Source: an uncultured Clostridia bacterium | GTDB taxonomy: Bacteria > Bacillota > Clostridia > Oscillospirales > Oscillospiraceae | DNA length: 37,805 nucleotides | Direction: 5' to 3' | Assembly (NCBI GenBank): GCA_945946745.1 | Contig: CAMEWZ010000002.1 | Coordinates: forward strand, 1 to 37,805 | In this document: positions 17,951 through 27,385 of the stretch, in pieces | Position numbering within the stretch: position 1 is the first letter of the stretch | Layout: each line of letters starts with the position of its first letter | Translations under genes and position numbers: made by a program | Notes under the pieces: model-generated | Database searches by the model: none | What the model saw: the letters and a program-made list of their open reading frames with translations, nothing else | What the model was told of the DNA's origin: nothing

Positions 17951-18999
17951 AAGTGATGCATGTGCTCAATTCCCGCATTTACTCCGGCGCGGAAAAGGTG
18001 GTCTGCCAGATCATTCATTCCTTCGCGGACACAGAGGTGGAGATGGTCTATTGCAGCCCGGAAAGCGAGATCGTCGCCCGGATGCTGACCGAGCAGGGCG
18101 TGACCTATCTGCCGGTGTCCAAGCTGACACCCGGGGAGCTGGGCCGGGTGATTCGGGAACAGAAGCCGGATCTGATCCACGCCCATGATATGCGGGCGGG
18201 ATTTGTATCCGCTCTTTGCTGCGGGAGCATTCCGCTGATTTCCCACATTCATAACAACGCCTATGATTCCCGGGGGATTTCCCCCAAGTCCATTGCCTAT
18301 CTGCTGGCGGGGCTCAAAGCCAGGCATATTCTGTGGGTATCCAACAGTTCCTATGAAGGGTATGCGTTTCATAAGCTGTTTGCGAAGAAAAGCAGCGTGT
18401 TGTACAACATCATTGACACGGAGCAGATCTTTGCAAAAAAGGCCCAGGATCCCAATACCTATGATTTTGACCTCATCTATGTGGGCCGTCTGACCTTCCA
18501 GAAGGATCCCCAGCGGCTGATGCGGCTGTGCGCCCGGCTGAAGCAATCCCGGCCAAATGTAAAGGCGGCCATTGTGGGCACCGGAGAACTGGAGCAGGAG
18601 ACAGAGGCACTTTGCCGAGAGCTGGGCTTGGAGGAAAATGTCCACTTTCTGGGCTTTCAGGATAATCCCATCAAGATGGTGGCGGACAGCAAGGCGCTGG
18701 TGCTGACCTCCCGCTGGGAGGGAACGCCCATGTGCGCCCTGGAGGCCATGGCGCTGGGAACGCCGGTGGTCAGCACCCCCTCTGATGGCATGGTGGATTT
18801 GCTGGAGGACGGCGTCAGCGGCTATTTAAGCGAGGATGACGAGGTGCTGGAGCGGGATTTGCTGAAGCTTTTCGATGACCCGGTCTGCCGGGAAACCCTG
18901 GCGGAAAACGCCCGGAGGCACTTCCTCGAAATCAACGATGCCCCCAAATACCGGCAGGCCATCTGGGACTGCTACCGGCAGGGGATGGAGACGGTATGA
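17947..18999 (+). CDS. Glycosyltransferase family 4
   Basis: MKVMHVLNSRIYSGAEKVVCQIIHSF, DLIYVGRLTFQKDPQRLMRLCARLKQ, LTSRWEGTPMCALEAMALGTPVVSTPSDGMVDLLEDGVSGYL. ATG 17947 overlaps the upstream TGA. Confidence 0.92.
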   Translation: MKVMHVLNSRIYSGAEKVVCQIIHSFADTEVEMVYCSPESEIVARMLTEQGVTYLPVSKLTPGELGRVIREQKPDLIHAHDMRAGFVSALCCGSIPLISHIHNNAYDSRGISPKSIAYLLAGLKARHILWVSNSSYEGYAFHKLFAKKSSVLYNIIDTEQIFAKKAQDPNTYDFDLIYVGRLTFQKDPQRLMRLCARLKQSRPNVKAAIVGTGELEQETEALCRELGLEENVHFLGFQDNPIKMVADSKALVLTSRWEGTPMCALEAMALGTPVVSTPSDGMVDLLEDGVSGYLSEDDEVLERDLLKLFDDPVCRETLAENARRHFLEINDAPKYRQAIWDCYRQGMETV

Positions 19000-20066
19000 A
19001 GATTTTGCAGGTGATTCCCTATTTCTGCTTCGGCGGCGCGGAGACCATGTGCGAGAGTCTGACCTACGCTCTGGGAAAGCTGGGGCATACGGTGCGGGTG
19101 GTCAGTCTGTACGCCGAGCACACCCCCATCTCCCAACGGATGGAGCGGGCGGGGGTGCCCATCCGCTACCTGGATAAGAAGCTGGGCATGGATCTTTCCA
19201 TGGTTCCCAAGCTGGCGAAAATCATCCGGGAGGAAACGCCGGACGTGATCCACACCCATCTGGATGTGATCAAATATACCGTTGCCGCCGCCAGACTGGC
19301 AGGGGTGAAGAACTGCGTCCATACCATCCACAACGTGGCGCAGCAGGAGGCGGAGGGACGGGTTCAGAAAATCATCAACGGCTTTTATTTCCGCCATGGC
19401 TGGTCGGTGCCGGTGGCCCTCAGCCCCCAGGTGCAGCGCACCGTGGAGTCCTTTTACGGCCTAAACCAGGCGGATATCCCGGTGATCTATAACGGCATCC
19501 AGTTGGACAGCTGTGTCCCGAAAACCGCATATTCGCTGACCGATACGCCGACACTGGTGCATATCGGCCGGTTTAATGAACAGAAAAATCACGCGCTGCT
19601 GCTACGCTCGTTTCAGCGGATTCTCGCGGCGTATCCCCAATGCCGGCTGCTGCTGCTGGGGGACGGGGAGCTGCGGCGGGAAACGGAAGCGCTTGCCGCG
19701 CGGCTGCATATCCAGGATAGCGTCTTCTTTTTGGGCAGCCAGGACAATGTGTACCCCTGGCTGAACCGGGCGGATATCTTCCTGCTGCCGTCCCGGTATG
19801 AGGGGATGCCCATGACCCTGATCGAGGCCATGGGCACGGGTCTTCCCATTGTGGCCAGCGCCGTTGGCGGTGTGCCGGATATGCTCACCGACGGAGAAAG
19901 CGCCCTGCTGACCCCCTGTGACGAGGAGGCGGTGGCCCAGGCGGTGCTTCGGCTGCTGGCGGATGAGGGGCTGCGGGCGTCTTTGGGAAAAGCCGCCTTG
20001 ACACAGAGCCGCCGGTTCTCGGCGGAATACATGGCGCGGCAGTATGTCACGCTTTATCAGAAATAA
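18996..20066 (+). CDS. Glycosyltransferase family 4 (EpsF-like)
   Basis: MKILQVIPYFCFGGAETMCESLTYALGKLGHTVRVVSLY, LVHIGRFNEQKNHALLLRSFQRI, LPSRYEGMPMTLIEAMGTGLPIVASAVGGVPDML. Confidence 0.93.
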   Translation: MKILQVIPYFCFGGAETMCESLTYALGKLGHTVRVVSLYAEHTPISQRMERAGVPIRYLDKKLGMDLSMVPKLAKIIREETPDVIHTHLDVIKYTVAAARLAGVKNCVHTIHNVAQQEAEGRVQKIINGFYFRHGWSVPVALSPQVQRTVESFYGLNQADIPVIYNGIQLDSCVPKTAYSLTDTPTLVHIGRFNEQKNHALLLRSFQRILAAYPQCRLLLLGDGELRRETEALAARLHIQDSVFFLGSQDNVYPWLNRADIFLLPSRYEGMPMTLIEAMGTGLPIVASAVGGVPDMLTDGESALLTPCDEEAVAQAVLRLLADEGLRASLGKAALTQSRRFSAEYMARQYVTLYQK

Positions 20067-20085
20067 CCAGAGAGGGGGATTGGCT

Positions 20086-21066
20086 GTGGAACGGATTTCT
20101 GTGATTGTACCGGCCTACAATACCGCGCCCTGGCTGCCCCGGAGTCTGGACAGCCTGCTGGCGCAGACCTATCCCGACTTGGAGATTATCGTGGTCAATG
20201 ACGGCTCCACGGATCATACCCGGCAGGTTTTGGAGGAATATGTCCAAGATCACCCCCGAATCAAAGCCATCCACAAGGAAAACGGCGGAGTCACCTCCGC
20301 CCGGCTGCGGGGCGTGGCGGAGGCCACCGGGGCGTGGATCGGCTTTATGGATGGCGATGATACGGTGGAGCCGTGGATGTATCAAAAGCTGCTGGACAAT
20401 GCCCATGCCTACGGCGCGGAAATCTCCCACTGCGGCCACCAGGTGCGGTTTCCCGATGGGAGAGTGTCCTATGTCCACAATTCCGGCCAGCTCCGGGTTC
20501 AAGAGGGGCTGACAGGAGCCAAGGATCTGCTGGACGGCAGCCTGGTGGAATCCAGCCTGTGTACCAAGCTGTTCCGCCGGGAGCTGTTTGTGGGGCTGGA
20601 AGGCTGGATTGACCCGGCGATTACCATCAACGAAGATTATTTGATGAACTATTACCTGTTTGCCCAGGTGAAAAAAGCGGTATTTGAGGATGTGTGCCCC
20701 TACTGCTATCTTCTTCGCAGCGGCTCGGCTTCCTACCGGGTGCTCCACGAGCACAGCATTTTTGATCCCATCACCGTCCGGCAGACCATTTTGGATCGCT
20801 GTGTGCCGGAAATGCGCCAGGATGCCCGGCAGGCGCTGCTGCGCAATTGCCTGTTTGCCTATGCCCAGCTTTCGGTGAACCGGGAGCGGCAATATGACGG
20901 ATATCGGACAAGGGTTCGGGCGCTTCTGCAGGAGCAAAAGGAATATTTTCCCTTGCTGTCCCGGCGAAATCGAATTTTGGCGAATATGATTTGCACAGCC
21001 CCCTGGAGCTTCCGAATTGCCTACCGGCTGTATGTGAAGCTGTTCCAGCGGGAGGAGGAGCACTAA
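20086..21066 (+). CDS. Glycosyltransferase family 2 (GTG start likely; TTG 20080 possible)
   Basis: RISVIVPAYNTAPWLPRSLDSLLAQTYPDLEIIVVNDGSTDHT...IHKENGGVTSARLRGV...FMDGDDTVEPWMY. RBS AGAGGGGGA at 20071-20079. Confidence 0.9.
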   Translation: MERISVIVPAYNTAPWLPRSLDSLLAQTYPDLEIIVVNDGSTDHTRQVLEEYVQDHPRIKAIHKENGGVTSARLRGVAEATGAWIGFMDGDDTVEPWMYQKLLDNAHAYGAEISHCGHQVRFPDGRVSYVHNSGQLRVQEGLTGAKDLLDGSLVESSLCTKLFRRELFVGLEGWIDPAITINEDYLMNYYLFAQVKKAVFEDVCPYCYLLRSGSASYRVLHEHSIFDPITVRQTILDRCVPEMRQDARQALLRNCLFAYAQLSVNRERQYDGYRTRVRALLQEQKEYFPLLSRRNRILANMICTAPWSFRIAYRLYVKLFQREEEH

Positions 21067-21090
21067 CCGTTTCTGAAGGGAGAAAGATGT

Positions 21091-22074
21091 ATGGATTCGC
21101 TGCCCCTGCTCAGCGTGGTAGTCCCGGTTTATAACGTGGAAAACTATCTGGATCGCTGTATCCGCTCCATTGCGGAGCAGACCTATTCCAATCTGGAAAT
21201 AATTTTGGTGGACGACGGCTCCACGGACGGCAGCGGTGCCATTTGTGATGCCTGGGCGGAAAAGGACAGCCGGGTAAAGGTCATCCATAAGGAAAACGGC
21301 GGCGCGGGACAGGCCCGAAATGTGGCTCTGGAGCAGATTAGGGGAGAACTGGTGGGCCTGGTGGACAGCGACGACTTTCTGGAAAGGCATATGTATGCAC
21401 ATCTGTACAGTCTGATGCGGGAGGATGTGGACATTGCCGAATGCGCCATCGGTCTGGCGGAAAGGGATGATTTTCCCATGGACGATGGAAGTATCGCCCA
21501 GATTCAGGTTTTCCCGGTGGTGGATGCCATGCGGCTGCATATTCGGGACGAGCTGTTTTGTCAGACGCCGCCCAATAAGCTATACCGCAGAAGCGTCATT
21601 GGGGACATTCGCTTTCCGGAGGGCAATCTCATCGACGACGAATTCTGGACCTACCGGGTTATCGGCAACGCCCGCCGCCTGGCCCATTCCTCAGCCTGTA
21701 TGTACGCCTACCGCCAGCAACCAGGCAGCGCGATGCACAAGCCGTATTCTCTGAAGCGGCTGCAGGGCCTTACCGCCAAGGAGCAGCGATTGGCTTATGT
21801 AGCGCAGCGGATGCCGGAGCTGGAATATGAAGCCAAATTCGACCTGTTTTTTACCTGCCTGTATGCCATGCAGGGATGCTTGAAATCTTTGCCAAAGGAG
21901 GAACTGCGGTCTGCGAGACGGATGGTTCGGGACATCGTGGCAAAGATCACGCCGCTGCCTCCCAACCCGGAGGCTTCCCGGATGAAAAACCTGCTGCTGA
22001 AGCTGGCCCAGATTTCCTTTGAGCCTACCTGCCGGGGGCTGAATTTTCTGATCGATATTCATGTGCTGACATAA
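21091..22074 (+). CDS. Glycosyltransferase family 2
   Basis: LLSVVVPVYNVENYLDRCIRSIAEQTYSNLEIILVDDGSTDGSGAICDAWAEKDSRVKVIHKENGGAGQARNVAL...LVDSDDFLE. Confidence 0.92.
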   Translation: MDSLPLLSVVVPVYNVENYLDRCIRSIAEQTYSNLEIILVDDGSTDGSGAICDAWAEKDSRVKVIHKENGGAGQARNVALEQIRGELVGLVDSDDFLERHMYAHLYSLMREDVDIAECAIGLAERDDFPMDDGSIAQIQVFPVVDAMRLHIRDELFCQTPPNKLYRRSVIGDIRFPEGNLIDDEFWTYRVIGNARRLAHSSACMYAYRQQPGSAMHKPYSLKRLQGLTAKEQRLAYVAQRMPELEYEAKFDLFFTCLYAMQGCLKSLPKEELRSARRMVRDIVAKITPLPPNPEASRMKNLLLKLAQISFEPTCRGLNFLIDIHVLT

Positions 22075-22085
22075 GGAGCGAGACT

Positions 22086-22976
22086 ATGGAGGAATCCTTT
22101 TTCATCACCGTGTTTACGCCCACCTTCAACCGGGCTTATATTTTGGAAAACCTGTACCGTTCCTTGCAGCGCCAGAGCTTTCGTGACTTTGAATGGCTGA
22201 TTGTGGATGACGGCTCGTCGGACAACACCCAGGCGCTGGTGGAGTCTTGGCGCGGGGAGGACAATCCCTTTCCCATCCGCTATGTCCGCCAGGAAAACGG
22301 TGGCAAGTGCCGGGCTATCAACCATGGCTTGAAGCTGGCCCAGGGAAAGCTGTTTTTTACCGTGGATTCCGATGACTATTTGACGGACGATGCCTTGGAG
22401 AAAGTGGCCCGCTGGGAGTCGGAGCTTCCCAAGGATCAGAAATTCTGCGGCTTTGCGGGAAACCTGGGCCTTACCCCGGAGCAGACTCCCAACCGGTTGT
22501 TCGAGGGAGGCTATTGGGACGGGACGGCGCTGGATCGGTATGGCCAGGTGGACGGAGAGCGGGCATACGCATTTTATACGGATGTCCACCGGCAGTATTT
22601 CTATCCTGAGTTCCCTGGAGAAACGTTTCTGACGGAGGCTGTGACTTGGGATCAGATGGCTCATGACGGCTACAAAATGCGGTTTTATAATGATATCATC
22701 CGGATCTGGGAATACCAGGACAACGGCTTGACCAAGGCCGGATATCAGATATTCCTGGACAATCCCCAGGGAACGGGGTTGTTCTTCCGGCAAAAGGCGG
22801 AATACCTGCATTATGACTGCAAAACCCGTCTGGGCATGTGGTACGGCTTTACCTGTGACGCGATGGATCGCTGTACCAACCGGCAGATCGCGGAATACAT
22901 CGATATGCCCTTGTGGCTGGTAGGCCCCATGAAGGCGGTTCATAACATTTTGCAATTGATTCGGAAAAAGAGGTAA
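22086..22976 (+). CDS. Glycosyltransferase family 2 (SpsA-type N-terminus)
   Basis: FITVFTPTFNRAYILENLYRSLQRQSFRDFEWLIVDDGSSDNTQALVESW...ENGGKCRAINHGLKLAQGKLFFTVDSDDYL. Confidence 0.92.
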   Translation: MEESFFITVFTPTFNRAYILENLYRSLQRQSFRDFEWLIVDDGSSDNTQALVESWRGEDNPFPIRYVRQENGGKCRAINHGLKLAQGKLFFTVDSDDYLTDDALEKVARWESELPKDQKFCGFAGNLGLTPEQTPNRLFEGGYWDGTALDRYGQVDGERAYAFYTDVHRQYFYPEFPGETFLTEAVTWDQMAHDGYKMRFYNDIIRIWEYQDNGLTKAGYQIFLDNPQGTGLFFRQKAEYLHYDCKTRLGMWYGFTCDAMDRCTNRQIAEYIDMPLWLVGPMKAVHNILQLIRKKR

Positions 22977-22979
22977 CCT

Positions 22980-23837
22980 ATGGCTGACATTTCGCAATCC
23001 AATTATCACATTCATATTACCGCCAAGCACCGCTGGCTGGATCTGAATTTGAAGGAGGTCTGGCGGTATCGGGACTTGATCCTTCTGTTTACCAGGCGGA
23101 ATTTTGTGGTGTCCTATAAGCAGACCGTGCTGGGCCCCGCCTGGATTTTCTTGACGCCTTTGTTCAGCAGTATCGTCCAGGCCTTCGTCTTTGGCGGCAT
23201 CGCGGGCATTGAGACCGATGGCATTCCCATGCTGCTGTTTTATCTTTGCAGCAACGCGGTGTGGGGCTTCTTCTCCACGTGCCTAACCAACAACGCCGGA
23301 ACCTTTACGGAAAACGCCTATGTGTTTGGCAAGGTGTATTTCCCCCGGCTGACCACGCCCATCTCCAACATCCTGTCCTGCGCCATCCGGTTTGGCATTC
23401 AGATGATCCTGGTTCTGATTTTTATGGTGTATTTTCTCATCCAGGGAACGGTGCATCCCAATTGGTGGGCATGGTTCCTCATTCCGGTGGAGCTGATCCA
23501 TCTGGGAATTCTGGGCATGGGCTTTGGCATTATCATTTCCAGCCTGACCACCAAGTATCGGGATCTGACGGTGCTGGTGGGCTTTGGCGTGTCCCTGTGG
23601 ATGTATCTGACCCCCATTGTTTACCCTTTGTCTACGGCGGCGGAGGGCTGGATGAAAACCGCGCTGATGATCAACCCGGTGACCATTCCCGTGGAGCTGA
23701 TGCGCTTTGCCATTTTGGGGAAGGGCACCTTCCATCTGGGGTACTACAGCCTGTCCTGGGTGGTGACGCTCTTGGTGGCGGTGCTGGGCATCATGATCTT
23801 CAATAAGGTCGAGCGGAACTTTATGGATACGGTGTAA
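22980..23837 (+). CDS. Polysaccharide ABC exporter permease (Wzm-like, ABC-2 type)
   Basis: RYRDLILLFTRRNFVVSYKQTVLGPAWIFLTPLFSSIVQAFVFGGIAGIETDGIPMLLFY is typical of the Wzm/TagG/RfbA permease N-terminus. ~6 TM segments. Next to the Wzt-like ATPase. Confidence 0.93.
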   Translation: MADISQSNYHIHITAKHRWLDLNLKEVWRYRDLILLFTRRNFVVSYKQTVLGPAWIFLTPLFSSIVQAFVFGGIAGIETDGIPMLLFYLCSNAVWGFFSTCLTNNAGTFTENAYVFGKVYFPRLTTPISNILSCAIRFGIQMILVLIFMVYFLIQGTVHPNWWAWFLIPVELIHLGILGMGFGIIISSLTTKYRDLTVLVGFGVSLWMYLTPIVYPLSTAAEGWMKTALMINPVTIPVELMRFAILGKGTFHLGYYSLSWVVTLLVAVLGIMIFNKVERNFMDTV

Positions 23838-23849
23838 GGAGGGAAAGCC

Positions 23850-25145
23850 ATGGAAGAACAGAAAATTGCCATCCGGCTTTCCGGGGTCAAGAAGCGCTAC
23901 AAACTGGGTCAAATTGGCGGCGGAACGCTGACCGCTGACCTGCAAAGCTGGTGGGCAAGGGTTCGGGGAAAAGAGGATCCCAACACCTTGATCGGAACAG
24001 ACCAGCGCCTGGTGGGGCAGACCTTCATGGCCTTAAACGGCATTGACCTGACGGTATATAAGGGGGAGGCCCTGGGCATCATCGGCGGCAACGGCGCGGG
24101 AAAGAGCACCATGCTGAAGCTGCTGTGCCGGGTCACCGCCCCCACGGAGGGTGAGATCGACATCTACGGCCGGGTGGCCTCCATGCTGGAGGTGGGTACC
24201 GGCTTCAATGGAGAAATGACCGGCCGGGAAAATGTCTATATGAACGGCGCGATTTTGGGCATGACCAAGGCGGAGATCGACGCCAAAATGGAGGATATCA
24301 TCGAATTTTCCGAGGTGCGGGATTTCATCGACACCCCGGTCAAGCGCTATTCCAGCGGCATGTTTGTCAAGCTGGCCTTCTCTGTGGCGGCCCATTTGGA
24401 CAGCGAGATCATGATTATGGACGAGGTGCTAGCGGTGGGCGACGTGGCATTCCAGCACAAATGCCTGGATAAAATGCGTTCCGTGGCCAAAACCGAGGGC
24501 CGGACGGTGCTGTATGTGTCCCACAATATGAACACCATCCGCCGCCTGTGTGACCGGTGCATCGTGCTGGACAAGGGCAGGATCCTTTTTGAGGGGGATG
24601 TGGAGAAGGCTATTGAGATTTATCTCAGCAACGCCCACGAGCAGTGGTCGAATTGCCAGACGGAGTTTGATCTGACCGAGGCCCCCGGGCGTTCCCCCTA
24701 TACGCCGGGAGACGCGCAGATTACCTATGTCAAGCTGCTGGACAAGGCCAGCGCCATGTATGGTTCTGGAGAGAAGCTGCGCTTTGAAATGCGGATTCTG
24801 ACGAAAAGAGCCTTTTCGGATCTGCGGCTGCGGCTGGAGCTGCGCTATGGCGACGAAACCCCGGTGGGTACCATGCCGGATGTATCTCTGGGCAGCTGCC
24901 AGGAAAACGGGGAACGAAGCTATACGGTGGAATTTGACCCCATCCAGCTGACCAACGGCAAATACCGGCTGGATATGGTGCTGTTTGAGAAGGACGACTG
25001 CGGCAACAGCTACGACCAGGAGCTGCTGTTGCCTGCCTTCTTCTTTGAGGTGCAGCAGCCGGAGGAGCTGGTCTGGAACCAGACCAACTGGGGCCATATC
25101 CGGTTCCCGGATGCGGTGGTGACGCCTCTGGGTGTGGAGGAATAG
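23850..25145 (+). CDS. Polysaccharide ABC exporter ATP-binding protein (Wzt-like) with C-terminal carbohydrate-binding-type extension
   Basis: Walker A GGNGAGKSTMLKLL, signature YSSGMFVKLAFSVA, Walker B EIMIMDEVLAVGD. ~150-residue C-terminal domain (AQITYVKLLDKASAMYGSGEKLRFEMRI...) like Wzt C-terminal domains. Confidence 0.94.
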   Translation: MEEQKIAIRLSGVKKRYKLGQIGGGTLTADLQSWWARVRGKEDPNTLIGTDQRLVGQTFMALNGIDLTVYKGEALGIIGGNGAGKSTMLKLLCRVTAPTEGEIDIYGRVASMLEVGTGFNGEMTGRENVYMNGAILGMTKAEIDAKMEDIIEFSEVRDFIDTPVKRYSSGMFVKLAFSVAAHLDSEIMIMDEVLAVGDVAFQHKCLDKMRSVAKTEGRTVLYVSHNMNTIRRLCDRCIVLDKGRILFEGDVEKAIEIYLSNAHEQWSNCQTEFDLTEAPGRSPYTPGDAQITYVKLLDKASAMYGSGEKLRFEMRILTKRAFSDLRLRLELRYGDETPVGTMPDVSLGSCQENGERSYTVEFDPIQLTNGKYRLDMVLFEKDDCGNSYDQELLLPAFFFEVQQPEELVWNQTNWGHIRFPDAVVTPLGVEE

Positions 25146-25148
25146 ACA

Positions 25149-26294
25149 ATGGAGAAAATTCGCCTCCTGTTTGTGCATCACAGGCTGGTATGCGGCGGCG
25201 CGGAGCAGGCGCTATATGATTTGATCGGTCTGCTGGACAAGCAGCGGTTCCAGGCGTCTGTATTTGTCCAAAACCCCGGCGGGGAGTGGGAACAAAAGTT
25301 CCGGGATGCGGGCATCGAGGTTCTCTACGACTATTCCTGCCGCCAGCCCACGTTCAATCCCGTGAAAAAGCTGGGAAACCTAAACAAAAAGCGCCGCATC
25401 CAGAAGGCGTATCAAAATGGAGGGGCGGGGCTGCTGGACGTATGCCTGCCCCAAGGTGCGGACATTGTGATCTCCTACAATGTCTGGGAAAACGAGGAAC
25501 TGGTGTTCGCGGAAAACGCCAAAACGGTGAAATATATCCATGGTGATCCCGGCACCAACCCGGATTACCGGGCGGAGGCGGTGAACCATAAGGCGCTGTT
25601 GTCCCGGTTTGACCGGATTGTCTGCGTGTCCCGGTCGGCCTGGACGGCCTTCCGGGAGCTGAGCGGCCTGACCGAGGGCGTGGAGCTGCACTACAATCCC
25701 ATGAACAGCGACCACGTTCGGGAGTTGGCGCAAGCGGAAGTGGAGCTGCCCCAGGATGTGCCGCTGATCTGCGCGGTGGGACGGCTGTCGGTGGAGAAGG
25801 CCTTTGAGCGGCTGGTGATCATCCACAAGCGCCTGCTGCAGCGGGGCATCCTCCACAAGCTGGTGATCGTGGGGGACGGGGTAGATCGGGAGTACCTGCG
25901 CCGGATCATCCGGGCAACGGACACCCAGGATAGTGTGATTCTGGCGGGGTATCAAGCCAATCCCTACCCGTATATGAAGCGCAGCCGGTTCCTGGTGAAC
26001 AGCTCCTATACCGAGGGCCTGCCGGTGATCGCCATGGAGGCGCTGTGCCTGGGGGTGCCCATTGTGGCGCCGATTCCCTCGGTGGGGGAAATGTTCGGCG
26101 GAGAGGTCTGCGGGATCATAACCCAAAACGACAATGCCAGCCTGGAAGCGGGCATTGCCCGGATGCTTACGGACGAAGATTTCTACCGCCAGGCAAAGCA
26201 GGGCGCGGAGAACCGCAGCGCGTTCTTTGACGGAAAGCGAATGGTGCGGGAGCTGGAAACCCTGTTTGCGGAGGTTGCCAGGGAAACAAAATGA
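25149..26294 (+). CDS. Glycosyltransferase family 4
   Basis: LLFVHHRLVCGGAEQALYDLIGLLDK, CAVGRLSVEKAFERLVIIHKRLLQRG, VNSSYTEGLPVIAMEALCLGVPIVAPIPSVGEMFG. Confidence 0.92.
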   Translation: MEKIRLLFVHHRLVCGGAEQALYDLIGLLDKQRFQASVFVQNPGGEWEQKFRDAGIEVLYDYSCRQPTFNPVKKLGNLNKKRRIQKAYQNGGAGLLDVCLPQGADIVISYNVWENEELVFAENAKTVKYIHGDPGTNPDYRAEAVNHKALLSRFDRIVCVSRSAWTAFRELSGLTEGVELHYNPMNSDHVRELAQAEVELPQDVPLICAVGRLSVEKAFERLVIIHKRLLQRGILHKLVIVGDGVDREYLRRIIRATDTQDSVILAGYQANPYPYMKRSRFLVNSSYTEGLPVIAMEALCLGVPIVAPIPSVGEMFGGEVCGIITQNDNASLEAGIARMLTDEDFYRQAKQGAENRSAFFDGKRMVRELETLFAEVARETK

Positions 26295-26313
26295 AAAGCG
26301 GGGGAGAAGGGTC

Positions 26314-27276
26314 ATGGCGGAAATCAGTGTGATCGTACCGATTTTTAATACCGAAAAGCTGCTGCCCCGATGCGTCGGCAGCATTTTGGCCCAGTCCTTC
26401 CGGGATTTTGAACTGATCCTGGTGGACGACGGCAGCACCGACGGCAGCGGCGGCCTGTGTGATGCCTATGCCGCCCAGGACAGCCGGGTGCGGGTGCTCC
26501 ATCAGAAAAACAGCGGCGTAGGCGCAGCCAGAAACGCGGGACTGGATTGGGCCGCGGCCAACAGCGACAGCGGCTGGATTACCTTTGTGGACAGTGATGA
26601 CTGGATTCACCCGCAGATGCTATCCTGCCTTTTGGAAACCGCGAAAAGCTGCCACGTCAGCATCAGCATCTGCGGTTATCTGGAAACGGAAAACGGCCCG
26701 TTGGCGCCGGAGAAAAACCAGTGGAGCGTGGAGCGGTGGAAACCGTCGGACTTTTACCGGCAGCAGATGACCCTGGCCACGGTGCCTTGGGGAAAGCTCT
26801 ATGCCAAGGCGTGTTTTGAGACGGTTCGCTATCCGGTGGGAACCTATTTTGATGACGAGTATGTGACCTACCGGCTGCTGTTTGCCCAGGAATTTCTGCC
26901 GGTGGTGCCCGCCCCGCTGTACGCCTATTACTGGAATCCGGCGGGCTTGACCAAAAAGCCCTGGAATCCCCGGCGGCTGGAGGTCTGGGATGCCTATGAG
27001 CAGCAGGTGGCGTTTTTTGCCGGGGATCCGGAAATGCTGCGGTTTCGTTACCGGGAGTATCTGGACAATTCCTATGCCCAGCTGCTGGAGGTGCGTTCCG
27101 CCCCCAACGCGCAAGAACGGAAAAAGAGCGACCGCTATATCCGCCGCCGGCTGCGCAAGCTCATCCGGCGGGCCTGGAAGCTGGGCTTCATCGAATTCTG
27201 GATGGATTACGACATGCTCTACGCCTGCAGCCCGGTGAGTACAAAGCTATACCGGTTCTGGCTGGACAGGAAATAG
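26314..27276 (+). CDS. Glycosyltransferase family 2
   Basis: EISVIVPIFNTEKLLPRCVGSILAQSFRDFELILVDDGSTDGSGGLCDAYAAQDSRVRVLHQKNSGVGAARNAGLDWAAANSDSGWITFVDSDDWIHPQML. Start reassigned to ATG 26314. Confidence 0.92.
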   Translation: MAEISVIVPIFNTEKLLPRCVGSILAQSFRDFELILVDDGSTDGSGGLCDAYAAQDSRVRVLHQKNSGVGAARNAGLDWAAANSDSGWITFVDSDDWIHPQMLSCLLETAKSCHVSISICGYLETENGPLAPEKNQWSVERWKPSDFYRQQMTLATVPWGKLYAKACFETVRYPVGTYFDDEYVTYRLLFAQEFLPVVPAPLYAYYWNPAGLTKKPWNPRRLEVWDAYEQQVAFFAGDPEMLRFRYREYLDNSYAQLLEVRSAPNAQERKKSDRYIRRRLRKLIRRAWKLGFIEFWMDYDMLYACSPVSTKLYRFWLDRK

Positions 27277-27291
27277 CGGGATTGATACTAT

Positions 27292-27323
27292 TATCTGATA
27301 AAACCATTTGGCTTTATCAGATA
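27292..27323. repeat. Perfect 11-bp inverted repeat, 10-nt loop, in the largest intergenic gap of the second half
   Basis: TATCTGATAAA (27292-27302) / TTTATCAGATA (27313-27323), loop ACCATTTGGC. AT-rich against GC-rich surroundings. No T-tract follows. Confidence 0.8.
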
Positions 27324-27385
27324 GACACCGCCTGGCGGCGTTGTCAGGCTTGCATGATAGAAATTTGGAAAGGAAGGGAAAGCCG

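Noticed and set aside
27292-27323. Inverted repeat interpreted as a rho-independent terminator
   Set aside because: The stem is AT-rich and followed by GACACCGCC, not a T-tract.
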